From Undaria pinnatifida (taxonomy: Eukaryota; Sar; Phaeophyceae; Laminariales; Alariaceae), in the NCBI GenBank assembly GCA_012845835.1, contig JABAKD010000002.1, forward strand, positions 6,267,106 through 6,331,105: a stretch of 64,000 bases of DNA, given 5' to 3'. The notes below the pieces were generated by a model, which worked only from the letters and a program-made list of their open reading frames with translations, did no database searches and had not been told where the DNA came from. The translations under genes were made by a program, and so were the position numbers. Positions 22,790 to 35,192 of the stretch are shown one piece after another. The first letter of the stretch is position 1, and every line of letters starts with the position of its first letter.

Positions 22790-25700
22790 ACGATGGCCTC
22801 AACAACCAAGACAAAGCGTCACCGAAGTGAATTTTGGGTGTTAGACGGCAGGGATTGTCTACCTACCGGTGCTAATAGAAGTTTGCGTCTTCGGGTGTTG
22901 CGATTTTATCCTCTTATGTTTATGTTATTGGGACATTGCCTCTGGGGTCGTTGAATATCATCATCGTCGTTTGGGCCTATTCATAGCATTGCCAATCTCG
23001 AGACAGCCTTGGCATCGCCTGGGGGCATGCCAGAAGTTCACCAACAGTTTATTGCGGATGAACCGCCCACCTGTACTAAATGTGGAGTTCAAACGTAGAA
23101 GGCAGATAGATTCACACAACCTTACAATATTTTGGACACACTGACCGGTAAACCCTTGGTTATTGCTAACGCGTAGTTTCATGTTCAAGCATTAAGCCCG
23201 TGTCTAACACAAAACTGGTATCTGCTGCAAACGTCCAGCCGTGGGGCACTGGAGCATCAGTCAGCCGTATAGACATGTGGCAGAAGAAAGCCCATATATT
23301 GTGCAGTAGTCTGTGATAGAAATATTTGGCAAATATTTTCAACGTGCGGCCGACACCAGCCAACGTCGTGATGCTCAGCGTACAGAGAATATCACACCGA
23401 GTGCTTCTATGTGGTCCACGAATAGTAGAACCAGTGTGCGTCCGCGGACGTATTGTCGTGTACTTGAAGTTTGCTTAGTTCCAGAGGTGTTGGTCGCGCA
23501 TCCTGTGCAAAACAGACCTATAGATGACATCTCCACGTCGACAAGCAGAAACCAGCCTTTGTTGTGGCATGACAACGGGTGTTCAGTGCAAATACATCTA
23601 AGTGGTACACACCTTTGTGCTGTGGTCGTATTTTTGGGCATGTGCATCGCGCATGAACTGGTTGCATCCCATAATTGAGGGAGTTCTACTTTCGCTGTTA
23701 GCGTTTTAGCTTTTGAGAGAGGGACGGGAAGATCCACGACCGATGGCTTGGCGCTTGCCGGTGTGATAACAAGCGAACCATTGTATTGTGGACAATCGTA
23801 CTCCCAGAAATCGAGGGGACGTCTTCGGAGCTGATACCACCGGGCCAGCGATCGCAAGGCGGTAAAGAAATCAATGCACCGAACGAGTAGACTAGAGGTA
23901 TTCCAGTGTGTTCGTGGAGCCTTGGCGATGTAAGCTATGCCACTTGTAGCACGCAATGACTGTAAGGAAACGGTAGTATCGTGGCTGGGTGGTTCTCTAT
24001 TCCCTTGAATACTCCACGCTTCGCGATGGCACCTTCTTGAAAGGCTTGTGTGAAGGATTGCTACCTTGCTGCCCATGACGCCGGCAACCTAGCGAGTCGC
24101 TGATCGAAAACACGGCCGGCTGTGACGGTAGGTCATTTCAGCGCCAGGTTCTACGTTTGGATAAGTAGATCGGTATGACAATTATATATTTGGCGGAGTT
24201 GCGGCACAACGAGCACCCGTCTCGTGGACATGAAAGTCAAAACAGATCACCGGGAACTACCAAACGGCAGAAACACGGTAACGGGGGATCATGTTTGGCT
24301 GATATTGTTTTTAGGGTAACGTTTTGTGTGTTAAGTATAACGTGTTGTTCGATCTGAGACATTCATGGGCACCGCCCATACTGAAGCTTGCCTCCCTAGT
24401 CATTGTCTGGTTTTCGACAACGCTGACGTCTTAACACAGTCGGCTTATGCCGCTCGGTCATGGTAAACCAACCGCAGGTGAAACGTACCCAGTAGAGTCA
24501 ATATGCTGAATCCGAGTTCTAGGGGCTGCCTCTCCTACAGAATATCTTCTGAAACACAGAAACCGCGCAACACAGGCCTCATGGCATCCTGCCAATATCT
24601 ACCACATACTGGTGATGCATACGTGCCCACTACAAGACCTACTGTGTGCGTTCATTGCTGATGCTGCAGGTTTTAAATATATACGAAAAACAAGTGCTCG
24701 CATAGCTATTCACGTTAACATGGACTGGAGCCGGAGAGCTCACCCTCCTGGAAGGCATTTCCCGCGAAACCAATTCAGCGATCGAATTTGCGCTACGCCA
24801 CCAACCTTAGTTGTTGGTATATCTACTGATGGGGTCTCACGTCGAAAGCTCCGTGCGGCCTGCGTATCTTATTATAACACTTGATAATAGTAGTACAATA
24901 CTCACAACGGCATCTCCAGCACGAACGACAATACACCTAATGGTACAGAGGTCTCGCCTGGTGGGCCACTACGTTTAGACCACCGCCGGACCTTTTATCG
25001 GATCAACAGCACTTGGTGGTAGTTGTACACAATTCCTAACAAACTCGGCAACACAAGCACCACTACGCCAACCACAGTCCCCATGTCTACTTCAAATATG
25101 CGGCTTCAACGACATAAAAACACGCTACAATATTACTCAAGCAAACCGTCGAAGTAGCGACGCAAGCCTAGTCGCTCTTGAGGGAATCCTGCCTATTTGA
25201 CATATTACAGGTTTCACTTCACTGCAGATGTACAGCATTACCAAACATATTCGCGACACAAACACCACTACGCCCACAACATCCCCACGTCTACAGCTAA
25301 CTCGATGCGCAAAGGATATGAACGCAATGCTAAGACACTCCAGTATACCGACGATACTCTGACACGAACGTAATCGCACGTACTTTCGAGGGTCCTCGCT
25401 ACTTGCGTTACATGGTTCACTTGACAGCTAGTGTACAGCCATCTCAAACATCTTCGCAACACAGACACCACTCACTAAAAATGCACTGCCCACTCTCTCT
25501 TTTTTCCCATGAAAAACATACCAAAACACTACAAAACCTGCCCCAGTGAGCGCTCAAAACCAACACGCGCACGACAAGCATTCGCTCTTCCTAGCGAAAT
25601 GAATTAGACAAAACAATATTGTGATAGGTTTAAGTTCTACTACTGTAAACACAACCCATGACGTCCACCAGCTCAACCAATAAAGCATCAACACGTGCGA

Positions 25701-26029
25701 CCTCTCAGCAACACAAAGTTGAGATGATTGCTATCCCAACAGACGTCGATAGCAGTTAGCGGCCATGATGTAGCCCCTCGCATTCTAACCGTGTGACGTG
25801 TGGCGAAACCACTATCTCAATGCAACTGATAGGAGGTAGCGGTCATGATGTGGCCGTTCACCCCCTCAATGTGTGATGCACGAGGAAGACAATGCTTAAG
25901 CATTCACAACACATTAGAATCAACACCAGGCATCTGGGACCATGTCCGTTAACCGCCAAACTCGATTCGCGATGCAAGGACGATACATACATGTGAGGAA
26001 GCCCACAAAACGCTGTCGATCATTGGTCG
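22790..26029. repeat. Segmental duplication: 3' flank of epimerase unit B
   Basis: No gene is recognised. The region is collinear with 5950-9371 (unit A). Its part nearest the gene (24.9-26.03 kb) also matches the inverted flank of unit C (54.6-55.7 kb). The 22.82-23.5 kb part also matches 44.6-45.4 kb. Between 24.9 and 25.5 kb the degenerate ACACCACTA repeat recurs. Matches include the sequence immediately after the stop codon in all three units. Confidence 0.65.
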
Positions 26030-29000
26030 TCAGCTGATTGGCTCGAAGCCATGGTCAGAACTCGCATCGAACGAAGCCCCGTTAGTTACCTTGAGCTTAA
26101 TGTTGTTGAGGCCAACATTTCCTAGCATGAGGGTTTTCTTTGCGTCGTTGAAACGGATCGTCGTAGCGTCCTCGAAGGTGTTGTCGATGAACTTGGTGCC
26201 ATCGGCGTCCATTAGCTTGATGCTTTCGACACCCCCGATAACGTGGTTGTCGTAAAATTTGTTGTCCTGCGATCGTCCTGACTCCACCACGTCGGGCGCG
26301 TCGGATCCAAGGTACGAGTAGATGTTGTATCTGGATAGTGAAAACCATGGACCAGGAGAAATTCCGTGAAATACACGAAGCAGTTAGTGACTCTCGTAAA
26401 TATTTCTCGTGGCGTATTGGTCAAGCATTGCATATGAGCTCTTCGCACGGCAAGACGAAAACCGCGACGATTCCTTTCTGGCAAGCGGCGGGACGGACGG
26501 AGGATAGGCGGGATTTGTCTCTGGAAGCGTATACGTACTTGGCAGATCCGGTGATGACGTTCTTGGAAAAGACGTTGCGGCCGCATCCCACGGAAAACCT
26601 AGTGCCGTACTTGTTGTTCTCGAACACATTGTCGGACACGTCGGCGTTGAATGACTCCATCATGGCCAATCCCGCGTCGCCGTTGTCGTGGACGTAGTTG
26701 CCTAACGCGGACGAAGAAACGAACGGTGATATAGACAAAAAACATCAAAACGGCATCAACAGCCGATACAGCAGCAAAAGGTATCATTCCCGGCGGATCT
26801 GGCAAGAGTACTGTGTGGTCCTGAAAATTCGAGAAGCACTGTCCACGGATTCGCATTTGGGGTGATTCCGTCTCCAGTCTGGCCAGGAGGCCCAGTCATC
26901 ACGAAACAACATTCCGGAACGCGTTCCACGGATCGTTTCTGCCAGCACTTTGTAGCAACCATTAGCAGGTACGTCTTGACGCGGGCAGCTCCATTATTAC
27001 CTTCCGGCGGGACGTTTGCTCGAGAGCCCCTACTACATCCACACTGACTGGCGGGTTATGAGGCAGGCAATATATGCGTTATAGCACGTCATATTGAATG
27101 CCAACAATACGTATAGAGTACCGTTGGTTTTCTTCAGGCTTCACTACAAACACACCGTATCCATGCGTCTGCTCGGCCTCTATCCACACCATAGTTGCAC
27201 ATTCAGAGAGGGGGCGAAACGTTTTGGGGCTAACCTTTGACGATAGCGTCGTCGCTGCTCCGGTGAAGGAAAATCCCTGCAGACGACGAAGCACCGCCGT
27301 AGACCTCGTTTCCCTGGATTTCGACGAGAGACGAACACATTGATGAGTTATAGCTCGTAGACTATGAAAATCAACGCCTGGATGTTCTACACAGCGAAAC
27401 CTCGGTCACGGAAAGATATGTTGTTAAGTGTTGCATGGACAAAACACGGTCACTGTGCGGCTTCAGAAACGGTATGCCGTGATCTGAAAATGACGGACAA
27501 TTGGGACAATATCGCAACAATAAACATTCCGTTTGTGATGTCCTAGATACAAGTGATGAGACCTTCGCAGGGCATCTGATAAGGTGCCGCCTGTGCACGA
27601 CTTAACATTACCCGTACCTGGATCGACACCCCGTTGCAGCGCTTAGAAGCGATGATGCCGTGGTATCCGTTGTCGTACACCTCGTTGTCGTGGATAGTGA
27701 GGAAGTCGCTGTCATCGTGGGGATCGAAACCGTACCCCGAGTTATCGTGCATCTTGTTCCTCCTCCAATCTCCCTGCTGGTGGCCGTACGTGTAGACCCC
27801 GAAGTTGTTGTGGTGGATGTCCGAGTCGTAAATGTTGCCGTAGACATTGACGTCGTCGAACACTTCGTCGTTGCTCTTGTCCACGCAGAACCCACGGACC
27901 TGATCGTATTGGTCAGTTTGTCCAACCGGAGGTCGACGGAGAGTGGAAATGTACTACTGGGCATCAGAAGCGTCAGGGGCTTTTTTCTCTTAGTGTTGGT
28001 TTATGTTGTACACCTTATGCTAAGTGTGATTTGGTGGTACGGATATCCGTGACACGCATTATCCTACTATTGATGAGTTTGCATGAATACAGGTATCGAC
28101 GGTTTGGCCATGCCCGCGCATGAACGTATGCTAGAATTCAGGAGGTCAGCGTCTCGACAAACGTTGTCGTTCAATGGTTGGTCCAGTTTACCCAGCCAAT
28201 GTTTATATTCGACAATTAGTACACTGTTTGCTGCGGTACGAGCAGCCCACAAGCGGCCATGTCGTCAAGATTGCCTCAAAACCGCATTTACCGGCCGGCC
28301 AACATATTTCCCAGATATACCAAACACCAGAGTATGCGTTCAATTCTGCTCGAACCATCTACAGACATCAGCTCTGTATTCTCATCTCAATCAAGCTGAC
28401 TATCTTCCCACCTTCCAAGTTAGTCCGTAGCTCTCGCTGCCATGATATCCAAGGTAACCCATTTCGCTATCCTCGATGTCCATCCTTGCCTCTCCCATGT
28501 TTTTCTTGGCTCGGCCATTGCATGTCTGGCTGTCGTCGGTGATAACCTCTGACACGGCGCTGATGTACGACCGACCGTCGTCTTCGTCTTTGTCGGGGGC
28601 GTTTGTCGAGGTGTCCCACGAAAACACCTGATACGATGGTCGTCAGTTGGGGTCGTGAGGATGATATTTGTAAAAAAGGCGGGGCATAGGCCAAGGAGGA
28701 CCTACTGTACCGTATGATGGCTGCCTCTGGAAATTTCGAAATCAAGAGAGCCATCCCACGGTAAGGTTGTAGCAGAAAGTCCCCGAGCTCCTCACATGAG
28801 GAACTCAATATCTCACGCGAAAAATGACTTCGAAGGTATTCGTTCGCACAACCCGACCAAGCTTTTATGCCTTTTAGCCCTAAAAAATATTGTACTGGTG
28901 AAATTATTTCATTGACCAGCAGTTCCTCAAACGAGGAACTCAAGCGCCCAGAGATTAGGCGGCGCATAAACTGCGACCCCTACCCTGGGATGACTCAAGA

Positions 29001-30272
29001 GGGGCGAAATAGAGATGGAGGGTAAACCGAAAGCTTTGTCAACCACGGGAGGGCAGTTCGCAGAAGAGAAAAATACAAAGTAAATCCCGAACAACGGTCG
29101 AGAGGCTGTAGGAAGCGATGTTGCAACGCAATCTGCGGTGTATCTGATGTTTAGCCTAATTGATGCGTAAGTTTGACACGCTGAACACTGTCGTTTTCAG
29201 TATTTTGTTTCGCGTTACTAGTTGGATTTGGTTTCTGGAAACCGTGGAATGTACCCAAAATTGTAGCAAGCGTGGCCATTGCCTTTAGTGTGGCAGTCAC
29301 ACAGATCTGTTTGCGCGTTGTTCAGTACAGTTTGTAATACAGCAGGTATCAGCCAGTCATGTTTCGGATGCTGTATGTATGACCCTACAAGGGCCACCCT
29401 GAAATCAATGTCGAAACGTATTTCATTGGTGATATGAACCTGCGCAAGCCTTGGCACAACGTTTGTTGATAGGTGACATAGAATGGCCCTGCAGTAATAG
29501 CATATCGATTGACCAATGATTCGAAACCAAGAACATACCTTGGTGCTCAAGAAGTCGAGACTTCCACCGTGGGCGCGCAGGTTGATGAATACGTCGCTCG
29601 TACTAAGGAGGCGTACCTCGTCGGCATCACCACCGGCCGAAGAACCGTGCACCTGAATGCAAACGAATAGGCAAAACAGGGGGAATTGTTTTACACCAAG
29701 CAATTCGAGATTGCTTTTTCTTCACCCGGATTATGATATTCAGTATCGTTTATTCATCGTGTCCAAGATGGCGTCAATGGCAAAGCAATCATGTATCGTC
29801 GTGTGTTTATATGAAAATACCACGCGGTATGTAGGTAGCGATAACCAAGAACGCCGCCGACCCAACGTATTACAAACTCAGATGGATGGTCCTGCCTCTT
29901 TACACGGGTTGGGAAGGGTTATCGCACCTTCAGTGTGATTCCATCTTGTACGAACAGTTCCTCCGTGAGAAGCCATGTCCCCGTCACGATGTCGCTGGCA
30001 TCGCCGCTCTCGGGGTCAACGGCGTACAAAGGGGCCTTCCCTCTTTGATGTTCCCATATCTGTGCCAGTGTCACACAACCGCCACGGGTGACGCCGTCCG
30101 CCGACTCAAGGTACAGCCTTTCTGAAGCCGATGAATAACGAATCGATACTGGGATGCTGGCATCGCACTCTGGCTTGGGGATAGGTTGGTTCGGTGACTC
30201 CGTATTTTTAGCAGAAGCAAGCTTGAGGCCAAGCACACTCAGGACTGCGATTTTTCTCAAGGCCTTGGACAT
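26030..30272 (-). CDS. Mannuronan C5-epimerase (copy B), seven exons, intact
   Basis: Converts mannuronate to guluronate within alginate chains. Exons on the minus strand are 30272-29928, 29652-29539, 28627-28412, 27899-27618, 27313-27235, 26701-26539 and 26330-26030, and all introns are GT-AG. The joined frame is 1500 nt (499 residues, TGA stop), identical exon by exon in length to copy C. The start ATG is followed by a signal peptide (MSKALRKIAVLSVLGLKLASA). The frame is open upstream but has no earlier ATG. Residues about 230-480 are short D/N/G-rich repeats of a right-handed beta-helix. The catalytic stretch YGFDPHDD is residues 281-288, with His286 and, 26 residues on, Arg312, as in AlgG-type epimerases. 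Exon 4 differs from copy C at only four of 94 residues. Intron 2 carries a palindrome-ended element, and intron 6 is short (208 bp). It should be secreted to the wall or act in the secretory path. Confidence 0.93.
28760..28960 (+). repeat. Palindrome-ended short element in intron 2 of copy B
   Basis: One end hairpin is GAGCTCCTCACATGAGGAACTC at 28785-28806 (imperfect), and the other is AGTTCCTCAAACGAGGAACT at 28921-28940. The core matches 850-960 closely. The equivalent intron of copy C (51238-51811) has no such element, so it entered copy B after the two genes separated. Confidence 0.65.
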
Positions 30273-30430
30273 CTTGACTTTCTTCCGCGCTGGGCAGTGA
30301 GAGTTGGTGTCGCGCCGGCCGCTCGTATCTGCGTAGCCTGGTAAACGGTTCGACCGCACGAAGAAGAAGCAGTAGCGCTATGTCAAGTGGTGAACCACAC
30401 GTCGTCGGCCGTCTTATCATTTTGTCATTG
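30273..30430 (-). promoter_or_regulatory. Conserved 5' flank of epimerase B
   Basis: About 150 bp before the ATG are conserved with gene C. Shared blocks in the gene sense include GTGGTTCACCAC (about 30390), ACATAGCGCTACTGC (about 30375) and GTCGAACCGTTTACC (about 30345). No TATA box is evident. Conservation can reflect a core promoter and 5' untranslated leader, or simply the recent common origin. Confidence 0.45.
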
Positions 30431-31020
30431 CGATTCGTATGCCACAACAATTTGACGTCATGTACATGGATTATGGTGTGGGGTTTTTAGAGAGTAAACT
30501 AGTCGTACAGATGCATTAATCGTACGTTTTCGCATTGCTGGGGCGTCGTGCATGCAATATCAACACTGTACCGAAAGACAAGCACAGCCCTCCTTGAAAA
30601 ACACAGACAAACGTGCCACCGTCACCCGTTTTAACATTTGAGTGTCGTTCTGGACTGTTTCGTGTTCCGTAAGGTATCGTGTAAGCACTGCATGTTAAAT
30701 GAATAGTAGGTAGAACACGCTCTCCATACATATATAGCGCTGACCGTAAGCAAGAGCATCCTCTCCCGAACACACTTCGTGTGTCACAACTGACCGCTTA
30801 ACGTACCGGCGTGCGCGTACTTGTATGATACGATCGACGACACGATATCCTACACTATGTCGTTCGACGTAAACACCTGGGGTTATGTTTCATGTTGCCG
30901 TGCGCTATGTCGGACACTTGGCTAACGCTGGATCATGTTTCGCCGAGATTAGACCTTGAACGGTATACTCGTAATTATTTCTGTACCACGAACCTGAAAA
31001 ATACCTTGTATTTTCGCGAT
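30431..31020. repeat. Segmental duplication: distal 5' flank of unit B
   Basis: No gene is seen. 30640-30970 matches 13310-13640 upstream of copy A, including GTGTTCCGTAAGGTATCG against GTGTGCCATACGATATCG and the GGCTAA.GCT stretch. This marks the outer end of the duplicated unit. Confidence 0.55.
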
Positions 31021-31465
31021 ATAATACCCTCCCCCACAAGAAATATTTATTGTTTCCACGCACAAATTGACCTGCACCCCCAGTCCCCTCCACCCGCTCC
31101 CCCCCTCCCGCCCCCCTTTTGATCAAAATCAGGCCCTCACGCCCTTGAAAACTCCGCCATCCCCTCACCGGATATTCGACTTACAGGATTCACTTGATAA
31201 ACTGATGCATTTCCTTCCACAGCTGTCAGATTTTGTCCCCCTCAGAAACGGGTTTTATAGTTTCCGCGCACAGTCTGCCTAACATCACCCTGTTGATCCT
31301 GATAGCTACAATGTAGTTGCAAGAAGAGTCGCCGACCTATATCCTTGATGAGGACACACAACTCGTAATACGCGCGATCGGAGTATCACACACAGCTTGC
31401 GAAGATGAGTTTCGACAAATTTTGTTCGATCTCACAGCTGGAGTGTAATTGAATTTTTATAATGA
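31021..31465 (+). repeat. Retroposon family R1, long copy with C-rich part
   Basis: A C-rich 5' part (31070-31120) is followed by TTTTGATCAAAATCAGGC, an AGAAACGGGTTTTATAGTTT segment, CGCGCGATCGGAGTATCACA, and the end CACAGCTGGAGTGTAATTG plus AATTTTTATAAT. The same order is seen at 33955-34392 and 49580-50066. The shared 3' end is the part preserved in the 98-bp copy at 45133, whose target duplication shows the family is inserted by reverse transcription. No coding capacity is seen. Confidence 0.65.
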
Positions 31466-32700
31466 TGCACTAACTATCGTATACGCTACTGTTCGCCAAC
31501 TATTGCAGTGGCATTATGTACTTTATTCGTATATGTGCATACGAGATAAATCATGGCATCGGTCATCGACGGACAAACGCTTCGTACCAGGACACGTAAA
31601 TCCCAACATGGCACAACAGCAGTAGTAGTAGAGGAAGTACTAATTTCGTTTTGACTTAGTTGGCAGACCCAGATATACAGTAGGAGTGTACGAGCGTAGT
31701 TTCGTACCCACGATGTGGATTTCGTATAGAACGTTTGGCTGACAGTACTTGTCCTAACCCAACGCTCCGGACCCATCTCCAACGCCAACAATAACCCGTA
31801 CTGCGTTCGGTGGCAATCAACAGTTTGCTTCATATCTATGACAAAAAAAATTACACACCAGAGGATATATCACCCACTCCACAAGTGAATCTACATTCCG
31901 TGTCACCTCCACATCCACGTAAGCATCACAAATAAATATGGCCGCAGCTGTGATTCTCGTATGTGAGAGGATGCCCTCTGATATGACGTTTATGTAATAC
32001 AACGGGTGACGGCTGCGGAATGCCATTCGTTAGGATAATCCCAGCCAGATTTCTCGGCGCTCGATTGGTTCATCCGCTGGTGGGTGTCCTGTACCGTGGC
32101 GCAAAACCTTGCGAATGTCTATCGACCTACACGGATAACAGGACGCACGAGCTTGTCAACATTGATCAAAGCAAGCTGGAATACATAACTCTCTTGAACT
32201 AGTCTCATCTAAGTATCGTTTCCTTATCGGACGAAGCGTTGTACCCGTATAACACAAGCTGCCACTGTTGCACGCTGTGATCGAGTCTTCCATCCAGGTA
32301 GCTATAATGCACGGTCAGCACGTACAGATGTACCTAGCATGCCAACTACTCCACAAGCTGTACGAACGCACACAGAGTTCCGTACCCGCACTGCAACTGT
32401 TGCTCACCTAGAACACCGCGGACCTTGCAGAATGGGTGTACCAGCGAACACGGAAGGAACAGTGAAGAAACTCTTCACCTACAGCAGTCGTCGTGGGCTT
32501 TGCTAGGCTGTAGAGTGTCTTGGGCTGCTGTAGGGACAGGCCAGGGTGTTTAGGTATATTTAGTGGTTGGTAGATTTTCCCCGAAAGGACGAGAACGGGA
32601 GTGAATGAGGTAGGGGGGTAGAGGCCAGACGAGGTATCGGCGGTGGACCAGCCCATTCAGTCGCGTCGAGCAATTAGACTATGCATATACCCTTCATGGG
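31466..32700 (+). repeat. Left arm of a diverged inverted duplication
   Basis: The segment matches the reverse complement of 46550-47720. Paired places are 31600-31640 with 47570-47610 (ACTACTACTGCTGTTG region), 32090-32150 with 47150-47215 (CACGGATAAC.GGACG), and 32440-32640 with 46620-46800 (CAAGACAC.CT.CAGC). It is the DNA upstream of epimerase B copied, inverted, to upstream of epimerase C. No gene is visible in either arm. Confidence 0.55.
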
Positions 32701-33069
32701 CGAGAGAAGGAGGCCGGGCGTTGCGAGGTTTTCGACGTCGGGAAAACGTCTGTAGCGTTATATTCTGTTTCCCCTTGTTCTGGCAATGTGACGCTAGGCT
32801 TGATCCATTAACGACGGAGTGATTTCGGAGAGTTAACATACACTCTCTTTGATCAATACACGAATTTATACAAGAAAAAAACGATGTTTCTTGGAAAGAG
32901 AAACAGCAAAGTGCACTACGCGACAAAAACACTTCTCACCGACGCACAACCAACCGGGCTATTCTTTTACATGTCTACTCCTAGACAGGTGCATATGCGA
33001 ATATTCTCCGAGCACAGAGGTCGTTATCTACACGAACAATAATTATTCGCTAAAGTCATATGTGCCCAT

Positions 33070-33535
33070 GTTATAAGGTTTAGTTTGTGTAAGATTGGTT
33101 TAACCTTTTGCAAGTGATCAACTGGACGATTACCCCGTTAATACTTTAATCGATGACTTCATAAGTGGCCTCGTCTCGTCGACAGACCATGGAATTTTTG
33201 GTCGTGGGTTCGAGTCCCGCATCCACTACGTATAATAAATTTTGGCAGACTTTCCCGATCCATGTCGAACTTGCAATATAGTCTCCTTGGTATCCGCTGG
33301 TAATGAAACCGCTCAGATATTGACAGGTTCGCCCGTATAACCGGCCGACCTGGTATGCCGCCGTTTCAGGCGGGGAGAGTGTTATAAGGTTTAGTTTGGG
33401 TGAGCTATTGGTTAACCTTTTCCCACTGGTCAAACGCACTAATACCACACTAATTCCTATACAAACGGCGTCGTCGACAGACCATGTGTTTTCTGGGTCG
33501 TGGGCTCAAATCCCACTATCCACAACAATAAACGC
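33070..33535 (+). repeat. Two tRNA-like SINE copies in tandem
   Basis: The first tRNA-like head ends with GTGGGTTCGAGTCCCGC (a good T-arm, 33203-33219) and ATCCACTACG. The body with TTTCCCGATCCATGTCGAAC follows. The next head (about 33415-33530) has CACTGGTCAAACGCACTAATACC and GTGGGCTCAAATCCCAC plus TATCCACA. Head, body, head in series shows the family unit. Confidence 0.55.
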
Positions 33536-33604
33536 ACACAATGTTGCGAACATCAGTGTCGACCAAATCCTTGATTTTAATATTATATGTGACCTGAACC
33601 TCTA

Positions 33605-33960
33605 GACCCCCCCCCCCCCTCCGCCCCCCCCCCCCCCACCGCCCCCCCCCCCCCCCCCCCCCCGGCTTTTTTCTTCTTTTCCCTCGCTTCCTCTTGCTTA
33701 AACGCCCCACCTACGATCGAAATCCGCCAGAGTAATAAACACTTCCACGCCCTGGATGTTGCCTCGTTATCGTTTCAGAGCCGTCCATGCCGCTGCTGCA
33801 ATTCCCACCCACCCCCGTCCCCAACGCCCCCTCCTTCCCCACCACCCGCACCATCGCCTAGACCTAGCACCACGCGTATAGCAAACCCCTACATCTATGC
33901 AACCTAAAGCCTTCCCCCCCTGCCCCCGCCCCCCCCCCCGGTACATTCCCCCCCCTTCCC
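33605..33960 (+). repeat. Poly(C) and C-rich minisatellite, isolated unit
   Basis: Nearly pure C from 33606 to 33663 is followed by a unit with CGCCAGAGTAATAAACACTTC, GAGCCGTCCATGCCGCTG and GCCTAGACCTAGCACCACGC, then more C-rich DNA. The same unit is repeated in tandem at 48600-49420. Confidence 0.75.
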
Positions 33961-34392
33961 TCACAAGAAATATCTATAGTTTCCACGCACAGATTGACCT
34001 GCCCCACCCGTCCCTTCCTCCCCCTCCCCCCCTCCCGCCTCCCTTTTGATCAAAATCAGGCCCCCACGCCCTGAAAAACTCCGCCCTCCCCTCACCGGAC
34101 ATTCCACTTACAGGATTCACTTAATAAACTGATGCATTTTCTTCCACAGCTGTCAGATTTTGTCCCCCTCAGAAACGGATTTTTTAGTTCTCGCTCACAG
34201 ACTGCCTAACATCACCCTGTTGACCCTGATAGCTACACTGCACTTGCAAGGGGAGTAGCCGACCTATATCCTTAATGAGTACTACACACAACCCGTAATA
34301 CGCGCGATCGGAGTATAACACACAGCTTGCAAAGATGAGTTTCGACAAAATATTCGATCTCACAGCTGGAGTGTAATTTAATTTTTAAAATA
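33955..34392 (+). repeat. Retroposon family R1, long copy
   Basis: Closely matches 31021-31465 over its whole length, including ACAAGAAATAT, TTTTGATCAAAATCAGGC, CGCGCGATCGGAGTAT and the CACAGCTGGAGTGTAATTTA end. It is followed directly by a SINE body at 34395. Confidence 0.65.
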
Positions 34393-34394
34393 AA

Positions 34395-34605
34395 CGTTTT
34401 GAAACTTTCCCCATGTCGAACTTGGAAAATACTCCCCCCGGTATCCCCGAGAAATGAAACCACTTCGATATTGACAGGTCCGCCCGTGTATCCGGTAAAC
34501 ATTAAATCCCGCCGTTTCAGGGGGAAAGCGTGTTGTAAGGCTAACGTTGGGTAAGCTACTGAATAACCTTTTCGCAATTACTCAGACGCCACTAATACAC
34601 TTACA
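34395..34605 (+). repeat. tRNA-like SINE body
   Basis: It contains AACTTTCCCCATGTCGAACT, GGTATCCCCG, ATATTGACAGGTCCGCCCG and GCCGTTTCAGG, matching 33245-33400 in order. Confidence 0.5.
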
Positions 34606-34933
34606 GCAGTAGTGACCAGAACCAGCACCACCAGTTGTACGTGGAGTGTTACCTCCGTTGTCATCACGTCAACTGATTCTCGTTCTCAGACATTTCGTTG
34701 ACATTTATTCTGTTATTAGGCAAGGCTTGTCATGATCCGATCGAGTCGCAAACGGAGGCCCCCCCCGGTAAAGGCGTACGGTTATCGTGATATCCGCATG
34801 TGGTATTGATAGACAACCACTCGTGTTCAATACGTGTTCTCAGAGTACTTTAGTTACGCGCCAGAAAGTATTTCTTCGATCAAAACTCCCTATTTTGCTT
34901 CGTGCTTTTGCTTCTGCTTAATATTTTTGACCA

Positions 34934-35192
34934 AGGCTACGGTAGGGGGAGTACCCCCATTTTCACTGGTGTGGTTGAGACACTCGCACGAGTGGCTCTG
35001 TACTCCACGGATGAAAATTGTTTGGGCAATTGTTTTGGCGAAGCTTAGATCACCTTGGCATTGCGGATTGATTTCACCAATTTAAAACACGTAGAAAACG
35101 TAAGATTGCATAGAAACGAAGGGGTTACTCGCGCGAGTGACCCCTAGGCACTGAAATAAAAGGCCCAAAAAGGGATCCCCCTACCGTAGCCT
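34934..35192. repeat. Inverted repeat with inner palindromes
   Basis: AGGCTACGGTAGGGGGA at 34934-34950 is the exact reverse complement of 35176-35192. Inside each arm lies a palindrome: CACTCGCACGAGTG at 34981-34994, and a 24-bp one at 35121-35144 (GGGGTTACTCGC against GCGAGTGACCCC, one mismatch). The arms align over about 75 bp. This looks like two ends of related DNA elements in opposite orientation. Confidence 0.65.

Noticed and set aside
27660..28052. Plus-strand frame of 130 codons rich in Val
   Set aside because: It is the antisense shadow of epimerase B exon 4. Similar Val-rich antisense frames appear opposite exon 4 of copies A (11292-11579) and C (52391-52660).
31067..31282. Small protein gene next to epimerase B
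   Set aside because: The frame lies wholly in an R1 retroposon copy and is not kept in the copies at 33955 and 49580.
33195..33235. Intact tRNA gene
   Set aside because: The T-arm and 3' end look right, but a matching acceptor 5' strand and D-arm at the right distance are missing. It is better explained as a SINE head.
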